A DNA stretch of 64,000 nucleotides from Niveibacterium sp. 24ML (GTDB lineage Bacteria > Pseudomonadota > Gammaproteobacteria > Burkholderiales > Rhodocyclaceae), in assembly GCF_026586805.1 (NCBI RefSeq), contig NZ_JAPFHA010000006.1, forward strand, positions 62,001 to 126,000, written 5' to 3'. Shown in pieces: positions 26,172-48,750 of this stretch. The notes under the pieces were generated by a model. That model was not told where the DNA came from. It did not search any database and saw nothing but the letters and a program-made list of their open reading frames with translations. The position numbers were made by a program, and so were the translations under genes. The number at the start of each line of letters is the position of its first letter. The stretch's first letter is position 1.

Positions 26172-26483
26172 TTACTGCAGCTTGATTTCGACGTCAACGC
26201 CAGCTGGCAGGTCAAGCTTCATCAGTGCATCGACCGTCTTGTCGGTCGGATCGATGATATCCATCAGGCGCTGGTGCGTGCGAATTTCGAACTGATCGCG
26301 CGAAGCCTTGTTGACGTGCGGCGAGCGCAGCAGGTTGTAGCGCTCGATTCGGGTCGGCAGCGGAACCGGGCCACGAACAACCGCGCCGGTACGCTTTGCC
26401 GTTTCAACGATCTCCTGGGCCGACTGATCGATCAAGCGATAGTCAAAAGCCTTGAGACGAATACGGATTTTCTGACTTTGCAT
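26172..26483 (-). CDS. rpsJ: 30S ribosomal protein S10
   Basis: S10 is a 30S head protein that also, as NusE, takes part in antitermination with NusB. The 103-residue protein has [40 protein letters not shown] and [20 protein letters not shown]. It follows tuf and is separated from rplC, as in genomes where rpsJ travels with the str operon. Confidence 0.97.
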   Translation of the reverse strand: MQSQKIRIRLKAFDYRLIDQSAQEIVETAKRTGAVVRGPVPLPTRIERYNLLRSPHVNKASRDQFEIRTHQRLMDIIDPTDKTVDALMKLDLPAGVDVEIKLQ

Positions 26484-26521
26484 GGTTTTTCCTAAAGAGC
26501 GGTAAAGAACACAAAGAACGA

Positions 26522-26547
26522 GAGGCGCCCACTCGCGCAGGCGCCTC
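26522..26547 (-). terminator. Terminator-like hairpin after tuf
   Basis: GAGGCGCC (26522-26529) pairs with GGCGCCTC (26540-26547). On the minus strand UCGUUCUUUG follows. It probably gives partial termination between tuf and rpsJ. Confidence 0.6.
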
Positions 26548-26557
26548 GCAACAGCTA

Positions 26558-27748
<1,191 letters not shown>

Positions 27749-27773
27749 TTCTCGTCCTTAATTGATCAAAGCA

Positions 27774-29867
<2,094 letters not shown>

Positions 29868-29984
29868 GGTAGCAACCTCTACCTAAACGAAAGTCCGCAG
29901 CGCGTGCGGACATGAAAAATCGGTACTTTCTGAGAAAGCAATCGAGCCCTTTTCAGGGCCCGACTACTCTGCGACGCGTCGCAA

Positions 29985-30455
29985 TCAGAAGCGGAAATGC
30001 GAGAAGGCCTTGTTGGCCTCAGCCATGCGGTGAACTTCTTCGCGTTTCTTCATCGCTGCGCCGCGGCCTTCTGCGGCCTCAAGCAACTCACCTGCGAGTC
30101 GCTGAGCCATCGACTTCTCGGAACGCTTACGGGCAGCTTCGCGGATCCAGCGCATCGACAGCGCCATGCGGCGCGACGGACGCACTTCAACCGGAACCTG
30201 GTAGTTCGCACCACCAACACGGCGACTCTTGACTTCCACCACCGGCTTGACGTTGCTGATTGCACTACCAAACACTTCGAGCGGATCTTTTCCACCCTTG
30301 GTCGTGATCACTTCCAGCGCACCGTAAACGATGCGCTCAGCCACAGCCTTCTTGCCGCTCTGCATGATGACGTTGATGAACTTCGAGAGGTCCTGGCTAC
30401 CGAATTTCGGATCCGGCAGGATCTCCCGCTTGGGTACTTCGCGACGACGGGGCAT
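29985..30455 (-). CDS. rpsG: 30S ribosomal protein S7
   Basis: S7 organises the 30S head and, in E. coli, represses the str operon. The 156-residue protein starts [20 protein letters not shown] and ends [12 protein letters not shown], the long C-terminal form. It follows rpsL by 27 bp. Confidence 0.97.
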   Translation of the reverse strand: MPRRREVPKREILPDPKFGSQDLSKFINVIMQSGKKAVAERIVYGALEVITTKGGKDPLEVFGSAISNVKPVVEVKSRRVGGANYQVPVEVRPSRRMALSMRWIREAARKRSEKSMAQRLAGELLEAAEGRGAAMKKREEVHRMAEANKAFSHFRF

Positions 30456-30482
30456 TTCAACCTCCTGCTATATCTAAAGGGA

Positions 30483-30860
30483 TCAGGACTTCTTTGGACG
30501 CTTCGCGCCGTACTTCGAACGCGACTGCTTCCGATCCTTGACGCCCTGGAGGTCAAGCGAACCACGGACGATGTGGTAACGCACACCCGGAAGATCCTTT
30601 ACACGGCCGCCACGAATCAGGACAACCGAGTGCTCCTGAAGGTTGTGACCCTCACCGCCGATGTACGAGATGACCTCGAAACCGTTGGTCAGGCGAACCT
30701 TTGCAACCTTACGAAGCGCCGAGTTCGGCTTCTTCGGGGTTGTCGTGTAGACGCGGGTGCAAACACCACGCTTTTGCGGGCAAGCCTCGAGGGCCGGCAC
30801 CTTGCTCTTGGAGACCGGGGTTTCCCGACCTTTACGAACGAGTTGATTGATTGTTGGCAT
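30483..30860 (-). CDS. rpsL: 30S ribosomal protein S12
   Basis: S12 acts in decoding and is the streptomycin target. The 125-residue protein starts [20 protein letters not shown], with the conserved [20 protein letters not shown] segment carrying the K43-type lysine and [12 protein letters not shown]. No resistance substitution is evident in these two segments. It begins the str operon. Confidence 0.97.
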   Translation of the reverse strand: MPTINQLVRKGRETPVSKSKVPALEACPQKRGVCTRVYTTTPKKPNSALRKVAKVRLTNGFEVISYIGGEGHNLQEHSVVLIRGGRVKDLPGVRYHIVRGSLDLQGVKDRKQSRSKYGAKRPKKS

Positions 30861-30952
30861 TACTCTTCCTTGGATCGCACCACCGATAAAACACGGATTG
30901 GGCCGCGATCAGAACGCAGGATTGGCCGACCCCGTAAGGCCGACCCACTAAA

Positions 30953-30980
30953 GAGGCCGGATTGTAGCCAATCCGGCCTC
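30953..30980 (-). terminator. Hairpin after rpoC
   Basis: GAGGCCGGATTG (30953-30964) and CAATCCGGCCTC (30969-30980) form a perfect 12-bp stem with a four-base loop. The following U run is weak (UUUA), so termination may be partial or factor-assisted. Confidence 0.7.
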
Positions 30981-30997
30981 GTGTCGTCAACGGCAGG

Positions 30998-35209
<4,212 letters not shown>

Positions 35210-35244
35210 GTTTCGTCACTCCATTCCGAGACGGCAGCGCCGTC

Positions 35245-39378
<4,134 letters not shown>

Positions 39379-39688
39379 GGGTTCTCCGGTAAGCGAAGGG
39401 CACTGGCAGTCCGTCCGTATGACCCCCCGGAGTCATTTGTAGATCGGACTGGCTAGCCTCGACTGGTGGCTGCGAATCTGGCGGTTGGCCACTACCAACC
39501 TATGGCGGACGACGGGAGCGCGGGGTCGGAGCCCCGGCAGGACTCCCGTCCGGCCAGATCCTGGCTTCTGCAGTCGATTCAGAAGACACAGGAAAGCCCA
39601 CTCAGCGAGCAGGCTTTCCTGTGCACCCCGAAAAGCATAAAAGGCTGGCAACGCCTGAACGTCACCAGCCCGCGCTTTCGCAGGTCGA
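39379..39688 (-). promoter_or_regulatory. rplL-rpoB intergenic leader
   Basis: This 310-bp gap contains no gene. It holds a terminator-like hairpin near rplL (39631-39670) and a perfect 12-bp hairpin, CACAGGAAAGCC (39587-39598) with GGCTTTCCTGTG (39612-39623), that lacks a U run and may be an RNA-processing site. The same gap in E. coli contains an attenuator and an RNase III site, so the architecture matches. Confidence 0.65.
39631..39670 (-). terminator. Partial terminator between rplL and rpoB
   Basis: GGCTGG (39643-39648) pairs with CCAGCC (39665-39670). The minus-strand RNA continues UUUUAUGCUUUU. A short stem with a long loop suggests partial termination, which would lower rpoBC relative to rplJL. 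Confidence 0.6.
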
Positions 39689-40060
39689 TTACTTGACTTC
39701 GACCTTGGCGCCAGCGTCTTCCAGCAGCTTCTTCAGCGCGTCAGCATCAGCCTTGGCGATGCCTTCCTTGACGGGCTTCGGTGCGCCATCAACCAGATCC
39801 TTGGCTTCCTTCAGGCCCAGGCCGGTCGCAGCACGCACGACCTTGATGACCTCAACCTTCTTGTCGCCAGCAGCAGCCAGCACCACCGTGAATTCGGTCT
39901 GCTCTTCAACTGCAGCAGCCGGGCCGGCAGCCGGGCCAGCAACAGCCATCGCAGCGGCGGACACGCCGAACTTCTCTTCGAACGCCTTGACCAGGTCGTT
40001 CAGTTCCATCACCGTCATCGAACCAACGGCTTCAAGGATGTCGTCTTTGGAAATTGCCAT
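39689..40060 (-). CDS. rplL: 50S ribosomal protein L7/L12
   Basis: L7/L12 forms the flexible stalk that recruits translational GTPases. The 123-residue protein has the N-terminal dimerisation domain ([20 protein letters not shown]), an alanine/proline-rich hinge (about 40-52), and the C-terminal domain [20 protein letters not shown]. It follows rplJ by 57 bp. Confidence 0.97.
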   Translation of the reverse strand: MAISKDDILEAVGSMTVMELNDLVKAFEEKFGVSAAAMAVAGPAAGPAAAVEEQTEFTVVLAAAGDKKVEVIKVVRAATGLGLKEAKDLVDGAPKPVKEGIAKADADALKKLLEDAGAKVEVK

Positions 40061-40117
40061 TTGTCGTTACTCCAAAATCAGATTTGTACAAACCGTACCG
40101 AATACCGGGACAACCGA

Positions 40118-40621
40118 TCAGGCGGCAGCGCCTTCGGTTTCGCGCTTCTTGGCCAACGCGCCAAGCGCGACAGCCATGCCCGAAACCGGCGCCTTCATCA
40201 CACCCGCCAGCTTCGCAAGGAGTTCCTCGCGGCTCGGGATGTTTGCAAGCGCCTGAACACCAGCCTTGTCGAGCACTTTGCCCGCGTAGCAACCGGCCTT
40301 CAGCTTCAGTTTGTCGTTGGTCTTTGCAAAGTCGTTCAGCACCTTCGCAGCAGCAACAGGATCAGCCGAGAAGCTGTAAATCAGCTGGCCGGTCATGTGC
40401 TCGGAAAGGCCGGCGAAGGCGGTGTCTGCCACCGCACGACGCGCCAAGGTGTTCTTCAACACACGCAGGTAAACGCCAGCCGCGCGGGCCTTAGCACGCA
40501 GGACGGTGACGTCGGTCACCTCAATGCCTGTGTATTCAGCCACGACAACGGTCTGAGCATTGGCCAGCTGTGCAGCGACCTCGGCTACGACGGCTTTCTT
40601 GTCGTCTAGATTCAGACCCAT
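40118..40621 (-). CDS. rplJ: 50S ribosomal protein L10
   Basis: L10 anchors the L7/L12 stalk and in E. coli represses its own operon by binding the leader. The 167-residue protein starts [20 protein letters not shown] and has [20 protein letters not shown]. The C-terminal helix that binds L12 dimers is present. A structured leader lies between rplA and this gene. Confidence 0.97.
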   Translation of the reverse strand: MGLNLDDKKAVVAEVAAQLANAQTVVVAEYTGIEVTDVTVLRAKARAAGVYLRVLKNTLARRAVADTAFAGLSEHMTGQLIYSFSADPVAAAKVLNDFAKTNDKLKLKAGCYAGKVLDKAGVQALANIPSREELLAKLAGVMKAPVSGMAVALGALAKKRETEGAAA

Positions 40622-40689
40622 GAGGTCTTTCCTCCTATCAAGTCAACACGTGACGACCCAAATGGATCACCACACCCACGGCGACCTGG

Positions 40690-40860
40690 ATCAGGAGCGT
40701 GTTGGCACAAACCAACTTAATCCTGTTCTGGATACACCGTCTGCGCTGGCCGCTTTCGCAATTAAGCCCCCGGAAGACTCCGAGGGCGCCTGCGGTCTTT
40801 GACGATCCGCGCCACATGAATACGGCGCGGCCCAAAGTTCCTTCACCGAGGCGGCGCTAC
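40690..40860 (-). promoter_or_regulatory. L10 leader region of rplJL
   Basis: The 251-bp gap between rplA and rplJ contains, on the minus strand, an AAAGACCGCAGGCGCC segment, a CTTAATTG element and a GCGCAGACGGTG segment in the order seen in betaproteobacterial L10 leaders, where L10-(L12)4 binds to repress translation. Boundaries are approximate. Confidence 0.5.
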
Positions 40861-40872
40861 GCCGCCCCGAAA

Positions 40873-41571
40873 TCACGCAGCAGTAAGGCTGGTGGGTTCG
40901 ACGCGAACGCCGCCGCCCATCGTGCTCGAAACTGCCATCTTGCGAATGTACTGGCCCTTGACAGCAGCCGGCTTCGCCTTCACCAGGGCGTCAACCAAGG
41001 CGCCAAGGTTCTGCTGTAGCGCTTCAACCGTGAACGAAGCACGGCCGATCGTGGCGTGGATGATGCCAGCCTTGTCGGTACGGTACTGAACCTGACCGGC
41101 TTTCGCGTTCTTGACCGCGGTGGTCACATCCATCGTCACGGTGCCAACCTTCGGGTTCGGCATCAGGCCGCGCGGGCCGAGGATCTGACCGAGGGCGCCG
41201 ACGACACGCATTGCATCCGGGGTTGCGATACACAGATCGAAATCGATCGTGCCGCCCTTGACTTGCTCAGCCAGGTCGTCAAAACCGACCACATCGGCGC
41301 CGGCAGCGCGAGCTTCTTCAGCCTTGGGGCCCTGAGCAAACACCGCAACGCGAACGGTCTTGCCGGTACCTGCAGGCAGCACGACTGAGCCACGCACCAG
41401 CTGGTCAGACTTCTTCGCGTCAACGCCAAGATTCACTGCGACATCGACAGACTCGTCAAACTTCGCCGTGGCGGTTTCCTTGATCAGCGCCAGCGCGTCA
41501 GCAACTGCGTAGACACGGTTGCGATCGATCTTCGCGGCGAGCGCCTTCAGACGCTTGGATTGCTTAGCCAT
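40873..41571 (-). CDS. rplA: 50S ribosomal protein L1
   Basis: L1 forms the mobile stalk at the E site and represses rplKA in E. coli. The 232-residue protein starts [20 protein letters not shown] and has the [20 protein letters not shown] signature. The start was set at the family N-terminus rather than six codons upstream. It is one base after rplK. Confidence 0.97.
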   Translation of the reverse strand: MAKQSKRLKALAAKIDRNRVYAVADALALIKETATAKFDESVDVAVNLGVDAKKSDQLVRGSVVLPAGTGKTVRVAVFAQGPKAEEARAAGADVVGFDDLAEQVKGGTIDFDLCIATPDAMRVVGALGQILGPRGLMPNPKVGTVTMDVTTAVKNAKAGQVQYRTDKAGIIHATIGRASFTVEALQQNLGALVDALVKAKPAAVKGQYIRKMAVSSTMGGGVRVEPTSLTAA

Positions 41572-41572
41572 C

Positions 41573-42004
41573 TTAGAGGCCCTCCACAACGATACCCATG
41601 CTGCGCGCAGAGCCAGCGATGGTGCGAACAGCGGCTTCGAGATCGCCCGCAGTCAAGTCAACGAGCTTTGCCTTGGCGATTTCTTCGCATTGGGCACGGG
41701 TGATCTTGCCAACCTTGTCAGTGTGCGGCTTGGCGGACCCCTTCTGCAGGCCAGCAGCCTTCTTGATGAGGATCGTCGCGGGCGGCGTCTTCATGATGAA
41801 GGTGAAGGACTTGTCCGCGAAGGCCGTAATCACCACCGGAATCGGCAAGCCGACTTCCATGCCCTGAGTCTTGGCATTGAAAGCCTTGCAGAATTCCATG
41901 ATGTTCAAACCGCGCTGACCGAGCGCCGGGCCGATGGGGGGCGAAGGATTCGCCTTGCCGGCCGGAACCTGCAGCTTGATGTAGCCAATAATCTTCTTTG
42001 CCAT
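41573..42004 (-). CDS. rplK: 50S ribosomal protein L11
   Basis: L11 forms the GTPase-associated centre with 23S rRNA. The 143-residue protein starts [20 protein letters not shown] and has [20 protein letters not shown] and the C-terminal [15 protein letters not shown] leader with two GC-rich hairpins separates it from nusG; L1 binding there is plausible by analogy. Confidence 0.97.
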   Translation of the reverse strand: MAKKIIGYIKLQVPAGKANPSPPIGPALGQRGLNIMEFCKAFNAKTQGMEVGLPIPVVITAFADKSFTFIMKTPPATILIKKAAGLQKGSAKPHTDKVGKITRAQCEEIAKAKLVDLTAGDLEAAVRTIAGSARSMGIVVEGL

Positions 42005-42116
42005 GATGGCTCCTGATTGATGAGTGAAAGCGCGCGTTCGGCAAACCTACTGGCGCTCCTCAACGCCACACCGCTTGCACGATGTGGCAAGGCCCGCGCG
42101 AAGCGGGCCGGTACTA

Positions 42117-42644
42117 CTAGACTTTTTCGACTTCGCCGAAGCTCAGTTCAACCGGGGTTGCGCGCCCGAAGATCGTCACCGACACATTGAGCCGGCTCTT
42201 TTCGTAGTTCACCGACTCGACGTTGCCGTTGAAATCCGCAAACGGACCTTCCTTGACACGAACCATCTCGCCGATCTCGAACAGGACCTTGGGTTTCGGC
42301 TTCTCGACCCCCTCCTGAACCTGCTGGAGAATCTTGTCGACTTCCTTCTGGCTGATCGGCGTCGGCTTGTTCGCAGTTCCGCCAATGAATCCAGTGACCT
42401 TTGGCGTGCTCTTGACGAGGTGCCAGGACTCATCGTCCATATCCATCTCGACCAAGACGTAACCGGGGAAGAACTTGCGCTCAGTGGTCACTTTCTGACC
42501 ATTGCGCATTTCGATCACTTCTTCCACCGGAACAAGAATCTGGCCGAACTTGTCCTGCATCCCCGCACGCGCGATCCGCTCGTCCAAGGCACGCTTCACC
42601 GACTTCTCAAAGCCGGAATAGGCGTGTACTACGTACCAGCGCAT
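42117..42644 (-). CDS. nusG: Transcription termination/antitermination factor NusG
   Basis: NusG binds RNA polymerase and links it to Rho or S10. The 175-residue protein has the NGN domain ([20 protein letters not shown]) and a C-terminal KOW domain ([20 protein letters not shown]). The start was set at [11 protein letters not shown]; the longer open frame runs into secE. It is five bases after secE. Confidence 0.97.
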   Translation of the reverse strand: MRWYVVHAYSGFEKSVKRALDERIARAGMQDKFGQILVPVEEVIEMRNGQKVTTERKFFPGYVLVEMDMDDESWHLVKSTPKVTGFIGGTANKPTPISQKEVDKILQQVQEGVEKPKPKVLFEIGEMVRVKEGPFADFNGNVESVNYEKSRLNVSVTIFGRATPVELSFGEVEKV

Positions 42645-42649
42645 GCTCA

Positions 42650-43000
42650 CTAGCTTCTCCACTTGAGAACGATGTCGTACAACACCCACTCGAGCGACTT
42701 GTCGGTCAACCAGAGAAACAAGGCCATCACCACAACGAAGGCAAACACGATGCCGGTCGTTTGCAGGGTTTCCTTGCGCGTCGGCCAAACAACCTTCTTG
42801 ACCTCTACGATGGTGTCCGAGGCAAAAACAACGAACTGCCGCCCAGCTTCGGTAAACCAAGCCACGCCGACACCTGCCAGCACGCCAGCAAGCACCGCAA
42901 GCACGCGCACAACAGTGGCCTGCTCAGAAAGTAGATAGAAGCCAGCCACGCCGGCAGCCACGAGAAGCAGCGCCAGCGCAAACTTAATTTTGTCGGCCAT
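42650..43000 (-). CDS. secE: Protein translocase subunit SecE
   Basis: SecE clamps SecY. The 116-residue protein has three membrane segments (about residues 6-24, 32-50 and 87-105), as in E. coli, with the conserved cytoplasmic [16 protein letters not shown] between the second and third. It lies between tRNA-Trp and nusG. Confidence 0.95.
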   Translation of the reverse strand: MADKIKFALALLLVAAGVAGFYLLSEQATVVRVLAVLAGVLAGVGVAWFTEAGRQFVVFASDTIVEVKKVVWPTRKETLQTTGIVFAFVVVMALFLWLTDKSLEWVLYDIVLKWRS

Positions 43001-43026
43001 GGGTGGTAATTACCCGCTATGCGTTA

Positions 43027-43102
43027 TGGCAGGGGCAGAGGGAATCGAACCCCCAACCTTCGGTTTTGGAGACCGACGCTCTGCCAATTGAGCTATACCC
43101 CT
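43027..43102 (-). tRNA. tRNA-Trp (anticodon CCA)
   Basis: 76 nt including an encoded CCA. The acceptor stem AGGGGTA pairs with TGCCCCT. The anticodon loop is CTCCAAA and the T loop is TTCGATT. It lies between tuf and secE, a standard place in this cluster. Confidence 0.95.
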
Positions 43103-43116
43103 GCAGCAGAGACTAC

Positions 43117-43142
43117 AAAGCGCCCGCACCAACGGGCGCTTT
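43117..43142 (-). terminator. Hairpin after the second tuf
   Basis: AAAGCGCCCG (43117-43126) pairs with CGGGCGCTTT (43133-43142). Only a short U run follows. Another GC-rich hairpin lies closer to tuf. Read-through into tRNA-Trp is expected. Confidence 0.6.
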
Positions 43143-43185
43143 GCCGGATCGCCCGAGGTTGCCGGGCGATCACACCTTACAACTC

Positions 43186-44376
<1,191 letters not shown>

Positions 44377-44448
44377 GTCGCTACCCCAGAAGTCGAAATA
44401 AAAAACCCGGAGAGCGCAATATCGCCGCACCGAGCAAACAAAAACGAA

Positions 44449-44523
<75 letters not shown>

Positions 44524-44534
44524 ACGCAAAAAAC

Positions 44535-44608
44535 TGGAGCGGGTGAAGGGAATCGAACCCTCGTCGTAAGCTTGGAAGGCTTCTGCTCTACCATTGAGCT
44601 ACACCCGC
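44535..44608 (-). tRNA. tRNA-Gly (anticodon TCC)
   Basis: 74 nt with encoded CCA. The acceptor GCGGGTG pairs with CACCCGC. The loop is CTTCCAA with anticodon TCC. The outermost pair of the anticodon stem is G-A, a mismatch. Confidence 0.93.
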
Positions 44609-44669
44609 AGGCCGACGACTTTCGCCGCCCGCCTCGCCGCCAGTTACAACGACGAGACTTCTTAATTCT

Positions 44670-44754
44670 TGGTGGAGGGAGAAGGATTCGAACCTTCGAA
44701 GGCAGAGCCGTCAGATTTACAGTCTGATCCCTTTGACCGCTCGGGAATCCCTCC
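44670..44754 (-). tRNA. tRNA-Tyr (anticodon GTA)
   Basis: 85 nt with encoded CCA and a long variable arm. The acceptor GGAGGGA pairs with TCCCTCC, and the anticodon is GTA. It is the first gene of the operon, directly after the promoter. Confidence 0.95.
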
Positions 44755-44770
44755 ACGTGCGAAGCCAAAC

Positions 44771-44799
44771 ACTTTAGAGACACTACGCGTAGCTGTCAA
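44771..44799 (-). promoter_or_regulatory. Strong promoter of the tRNA-tuf-secE operon
   Basis: On the minus strand TTGACA (44794-44799) and TAAAGT (44771-44776) are 17 bp apart. The -35 is a perfect consensus, with the tRNA-Tyr 5' end about 17 bp after the -10. Confidence 0.85.
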
Positions 44800-45078
44800 C
44801 CCCAAGTTCGCTTTGGCGCTCACTTGATACGAATTTCGGTGTGCCTGCGATGCCGCGCAGGGCGTTGCTGGCGAGCTTCAAGCGACTTTCTATAGTGGGT
44901 AGACCGTGCTGGTTTTGGCACGAGTGTCTTTAGCCTGACATTGCGGCGGCGCAGCGATGGCGGGCAGCACGGACAATCCGGCGCAGCGCTGATTTCAGCC
45001 CCACACCGCAGGGTCTGCGCCTCACAAGGGCGCACGACCGGGCAGAGCAAAAACACGATTTTTGTAGAGGAGTCGCTC
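44800..45078. other. Divergent intergenic region before iorAB
   Basis: This stretch separates the minus-strand tRNA operon from the plus-strand iorAB gene. It carries the iorAB ribosome binding site (GAGGAG at 45067-45072). No clear sigma-70 promoter for iorAB was identified. A 113-codon minus-strand frame here has no recognisable domain. Confidence 0.45.
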
Positions 45079-48000
45079 ATGTCAGAGCAGCCAGTGATTG
45101 CCCCAACGCGTGAAGTCAGCCTGGACGACAAGTACGTCGTGCAGTCTGGCCGAGTATTCATGACCGGCTATCAGGCGCTGGTGCGCCTGCTGATGATCCA
45201 GCGCGAACGGGATCAGGCAGCCGGCCTCAACACGGCCGGGTTTGTTTCGGGCTACCGGGGTTCGCCGCTTGGCGGTCTTGATCAGACCTTGTGGAAGGCC
45301 AAGGGGCACCTGCAGTCGCACGAGATCGTGTTCCAGCCGGGCGTGAATGAGGATCTTGCCGCGACGGCGGTCTGGGGCACGCAGCAGGTGAATCTTTACC
45401 CTGGCGCGCGCTTCGATGGCGTATATGCGATGTGGTACGGCAAGGGGCCCGGCGTGGATCGCTGTGGCGACGTCTTCCGCCATGCGAACGCGGCCGGCAC
45501 AAGCCCGCACGGCGGTGTGCTGGTGATTGCGGGCGACGACCACGCAGCGAAGTCGTCCACCCTGCCGCACCAGACCGACCACTTCTTCAAGTCGATGATG
45601 ATGCCGGTGCTGGCGCCAGCGGGGGTCCAGGAATACCTGGATTACGGGGTGCACGGCTGGGCACTGTCGCGCTATTCCGGTTGCTGGGTGGCCTTCAAGG
45701 CCTTGGCGGACACGGTGGAGACCTCGGCGTCGGTGGATATCGACCCGCAGCGAGTGAAGGTGACGATTCCGACCGACTTCGCCCTGCCGCCCGACGGCCT
45801 TAACATCCGCTGGCCCGACCCGCCACTGGTACAGGAAAAGCGCCTGCTCCACTACAAGCTGTATGCCGCACTGGCCTATTGCCGGGCCAATCAGCTCAAC
45901 CGCATCGTGATCGACTCGCCGCAGCCACGGCTGGGGATCATCACCTCGGGCAAAGCCTACCTTGACGTCCGGCAGGCGCTGGATGACCTTGGGCTGGACG
46001 AACGGCTTGCGGCGGAGATCGGCATCCGGCTGTACAAGGTCGGCATGGTCTGGCCGCTGGAGGCGGAAGGCGTGCGGCACTTCGCCGAAGGCCTGGACGA
46101 GATCCTCGTGGTTGAGGAAAAACGTCAGCTGCTCGAATACCAGCTCAAGGAAGAGCTCTACAACTGGCGCGAGGACGTGCGCCCGCGCGTGGTGGGCAAG
46201 TTCGACGAAAAGGGTGAGTGGGCGCTGGTTGAAGCGTCGCACGGCCGCGTCTCGCACGGAGACTGGCTCTTGCCTGCCGCGGGGGAGCTGACACCGGCGA
46301 TGATTGCGCGCGCCATCGCCAGCCGCATCGCGCGCTTCCATACCTCAGACCGCATGAAGGCGCGCCTGGCCTTCCTCGAAGCGAAGGAACAGGCCCTGGC
46401 GCGCAAAGTGTTCGCGATCGACCGCGTTCCGACCTTCTGCCCCGGCTGCCCGCACAACACCTCGACCAAGGTGCCTGAAGGCTCGCGCGCGGTCGGTGGC
46501 ATCGGCTGCCACTACATGGTGACCTGGATGCACGGGCGCAACACCACCACCTTCACCCACATGGGTGGCGAGGGCGTCACCTGGGTCGGGCAGGCGCCCT
46601 TCACCAGCACGCAGCACGTCTTTGCGAACCTGGGCGACGGCACCTATTTCCATTCCGGTCTGCTTGCGGTGCGCCAATCGGTGGCGGCGCACCATCGCGC
46701 CCGCCAGGCCGGTGAGCGCGCGCCCGGCATCACCTACAAGATCCTCTACAACGATGCGGTCGCGATGACCGGTGGCCAGCCGATCGACGGCGTGCTCACC
46801 GTGCCGATGATCGTTGCGCAATTGCAGGCCGAAGGGGTGCACAACCTCGTGGTGGTCACCGACGGCACCGAGCGCGCCTACGGCCCGGCCGATCTGGCGC
46901 ACGTGCCGGTGCGCCATCGCGACGAAATGGATGCGATCCAGCGCGAGTTCCGCGATCTGCCCGGCGTCTCGGCCATCATCTACGACCAGACCTGTGCGGC
47001 CGAGAAGCGCCGCCGCCGCAAGCGCGGCACCTTCCCCGATCCGCAAAGGCGCGCCTTCATCAACGAAAGCGTCTGCGAAGGCTGCGGCGACTGCGGCGTG
47101 CAGTCGAACTGCATGGCGATCCTGCCGGTGGAAACCGAGTTCGGCCGCAAGCGCGCGATCGACCAGTCCGCCTGCAACAAGGACTACTCCTGCCTCAACG
47201 GTTTCTGCCCCAGTTTTGTCACCATCGAAGGCGGCAAGCTGCGCAAGGGGCGCGCGCTCACGGGCCACCTCGACACCGCGTTTGTCGTGCCGCCGCCGCA
47301 ACTCCCTTCAACCGCGCAGCCCTTCGGCATTCTGATCACCGGCGTGGGCGGCACCGGCGTCGTGACGATCGGCGCGCTGATCGGCATGGCCGCGCACATC
47401 GACGGCAAGGGCGTCACGGTGCTCGACATGACCGGCCTGGCCCAGAAAGGCGGTTCGGTCTATTCGCATGTGCGGATCGCCGATCGCCCCGAAGATCTGC
47501 ACGCGGTGCGGGTCGCGGCGGGCGAAGCCAACGCGCTGATCGGCGGCGACCTGATCGTTTCAGCCTCCGACGAAGCGCTGGCAAAGATGGCGCTGGGCAC
47601 GACGCGCGCGGTGGTGAGCTGCGCCCAGTCGCCGACTTCGGAATTCGCGCACAACCCCGACTGGAAGTTCCCGCTCGACAAGATGCAGGCCGCGATCACC
47701 GATGCGGTCGGCCCCGGCGCGGTGGACTTCCTCGATGTACAGAAGCTGGCCACCGCGCTGATGGGCGACGGCATCGCATCGAACCTCTTCCTGCTCGGTT
47801 ACGCCTGGCAGAAAGGCCTGGTGCCGGTATCCGAGGCCGCCTTGCTGCGCGCGATCGAGATGAATGGCGTGGCCGTCGACATGAACAAGGCCGCGCTCAC
47901 CTGGGGCCGCCGCGCCGCCTGCGACCGTGCCGCGGTAGAGCGCGCCGCCGCGCCGGCGCCGGTGATTCCGCTCAAGGCTTCGCAAACGCTCGATGAACTG

Positions 48001-48657
48001 ATTGCCTCGCGCGTCGCCTTCCTCACCGCCTACCAGGATGCAGACTGGGCCGAGCGCTATCGCAAGCTGGTGGAAGCGGTGAGGCACGCCGAAAGCGCCT
48101 TGGGCAGCACCCAGCTGACCGAGGCGGTGGCGCGCAACCTGGCAAAGCTGATGGCCTACAAGGACGAGTACGAGGTCGCACGGCTCTACACCGATCCGGC
48201 CTTCCTTGAGCGCGTCGGCGCCACCTTCGACGGCGACTACCGCATCAAGCTGCATCTGGCCCCCCCGCTGTGGGCCAAGCCCGACCCGGTGACCGGCAAG
48301 ATCCGCAAGATCGAGTACGGCGATTGGGTGCTCACCGCGTTCCGCTTCCTCGCCAAACTGAAGGTGCTGCGCGGCGGGCGTTTCGACGTGTTCGGCTACA
48401 CCCGCGAACGCCGCATGGAGCGCGCGCTGATTGCCGAATACGAGGGCGACATCAGCCGCCTGTGCGAGCGCCTGAGTGCAGAGCGGCTTGAGCTTGCCGT
48501 GCAGATCGCACAACTGCCGGAAAAGATCCGCGGCTTTGGCTATGTGAAGGATCGCAATCACGCAGAGACCGCGCGCGAGCGCGACGCGCTGTGGCTGCGC
48601 TGGCGGCAGGCCGAGCAAGGCGGCAAGCCGCCGCTCAAGGTGGTCGCCGCCGCGTAA
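45079..48657 (+). CDS. Fused indolepyruvate ferredoxin oxidoreductase (IorA-IorB)
   Basis: The enzyme oxidatively decarboxylates aryl-2-oxoacids such as indolepyruvate to acyl-CoA, reducing ferredoxin. The 1192-residue protein joins the alpha chain (N-terminal pyrimidine-binding domain with FVSGYRGSPLGGLDQTLWKA, then the thiamine-diphosphate domain with FCPGCPHNTSTKVPEG and GDGTYFHSGLLA), a ferredoxin-like cluster region (CEGCGDCGVQSNC and CNKDYSCLNGFCP, about 664-710), and the gamma chain (GVGGTGVVTIGALIG and GLAQKGGSVYSHVRI, from about 750). The ATG with GAGGAG upstream starts MSEQPVIAPT. Likely role: aromatic amino-acid breakdown. It appears to stand alone. Confidence 0.9.
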   Translation: MSEQPVIAPTREVSLDDKYVVQSGRVFMTGYQALVRLLMIQRERDQAAGLNTAGFVSGYRGSPLGGLDQTLWKAKGHLQSHEIVFQPGVNEDLAATAVWGTQQVNLYPGARFDGVYAMWYGKGPGVDRCGDVFRHANAAGTSPHGGVLVIAGDDHAAKSSTLPHQTDHFFKSMMMPVLAPAGVQEYLDYGVHGWALSRYSGCWVAFKALADTVETSASVDIDPQRVKVTIPTDFALPPDGLNIRWPDPPLVQEKRLLHYKLYAALAYCRANQLNRIVIDSPQPRLGIITSGKAYLDVRQALDDLGLDERLAAEIGIRLYKVGMVWPLEAEGVRHFAEGLDEILVVEEKRQLLEYQLKEELYNWREDVRPRVVGKFDEKGEWALVEASHGRVSHGDWLLPAAGELTPAMIARAIASRIARFHTSDRMKARLAFLEAKEQALARKVFAIDRVPTFCPGCPHNTSTKVPEGSRAVGGIGCHYMVTWMHGRNTTTFTHMGGEGVTWVGQAPFTSTQHVFANLGDGTYFHSGLLAVRQSVAAHHRARQAGERAPGITYKILYNDAVAMTGGQPIDGVLTVPMIVAQLQAEGVHNLVVVTDGTERAYGPADLAHVPVRHRDEMDAIQREFRDLPGVSAIIYDQTCAAEKRRRRKRGTFPDPQRRAFINESVCEGCGDCGVQSNCMAILPVETEFGRKRAIDQSACNKDYSCLNGFCPSFVTIEGGKLRKGRALTGHLDTAFVVPPPQLPSTAQPFGILITGVGGTGVVTIGALIGMAAHIDGKGVTVLDMTGLAQKGGSVYSHVRIADRPEDLHAVRVAAGEANALIGGDLIVSASDEALAKMALGTTRAVVSCAQSPTSEFAHNPDWKFPLDKMQAAITDAVGPGAVDFLDVQKLATALMGDGIASNLFLLGYAWQKGLVPVSEAALLRAIEMNGVAVDMNKAALTWGRRAACDRAAVERAAAPAPVIPLKASQTLDELIASRVAFLTAYQDADWAERYRKLVEAVRHAESALGSTQLTEAVARNLAKLMAYKDEYEVARLYTDPAFLERVGATFDGDYRIKLHLAPPLWAKPDPVTGKIRKIEYGDWVLTAFRFLAKLKVLRGGRFDVFGYTRERRMERALIAEYEGDISRLCERLSAERLELAVQIAQLPEKIRGFGYVKDRNHAETARERDALWLRWRQAEQGGKPPLKVVAAA

Positions 48658-48670
48658 GCGCAGGCCCGCA

Positions 48671-48704
48671 AACGGCGCTCAAGCACTGGCAAGCGAGCGC
48701 CGTT
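48671..48704 (+). terminator. Hairpin after iorAB
   Basis: AACGGCGCTC (48671-48680) pairs perfectly with GAGCGCCGTT (48695-48704), with a 14-base loop. No T run follows, so termination strength is uncertain. Confidence 0.45.
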
Positions 48705-48750
48705 AACGCTGCCTGGCGCCCGCGCGGCGCGATTCATCGGGGGGCGGGCG

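Noticed and set aside
44916-44934. TGGCACG match suggestive of a sigma-54 promoter before iorAB
   Set aside because: The -12 element (TTGC) is not present at the required spacing.
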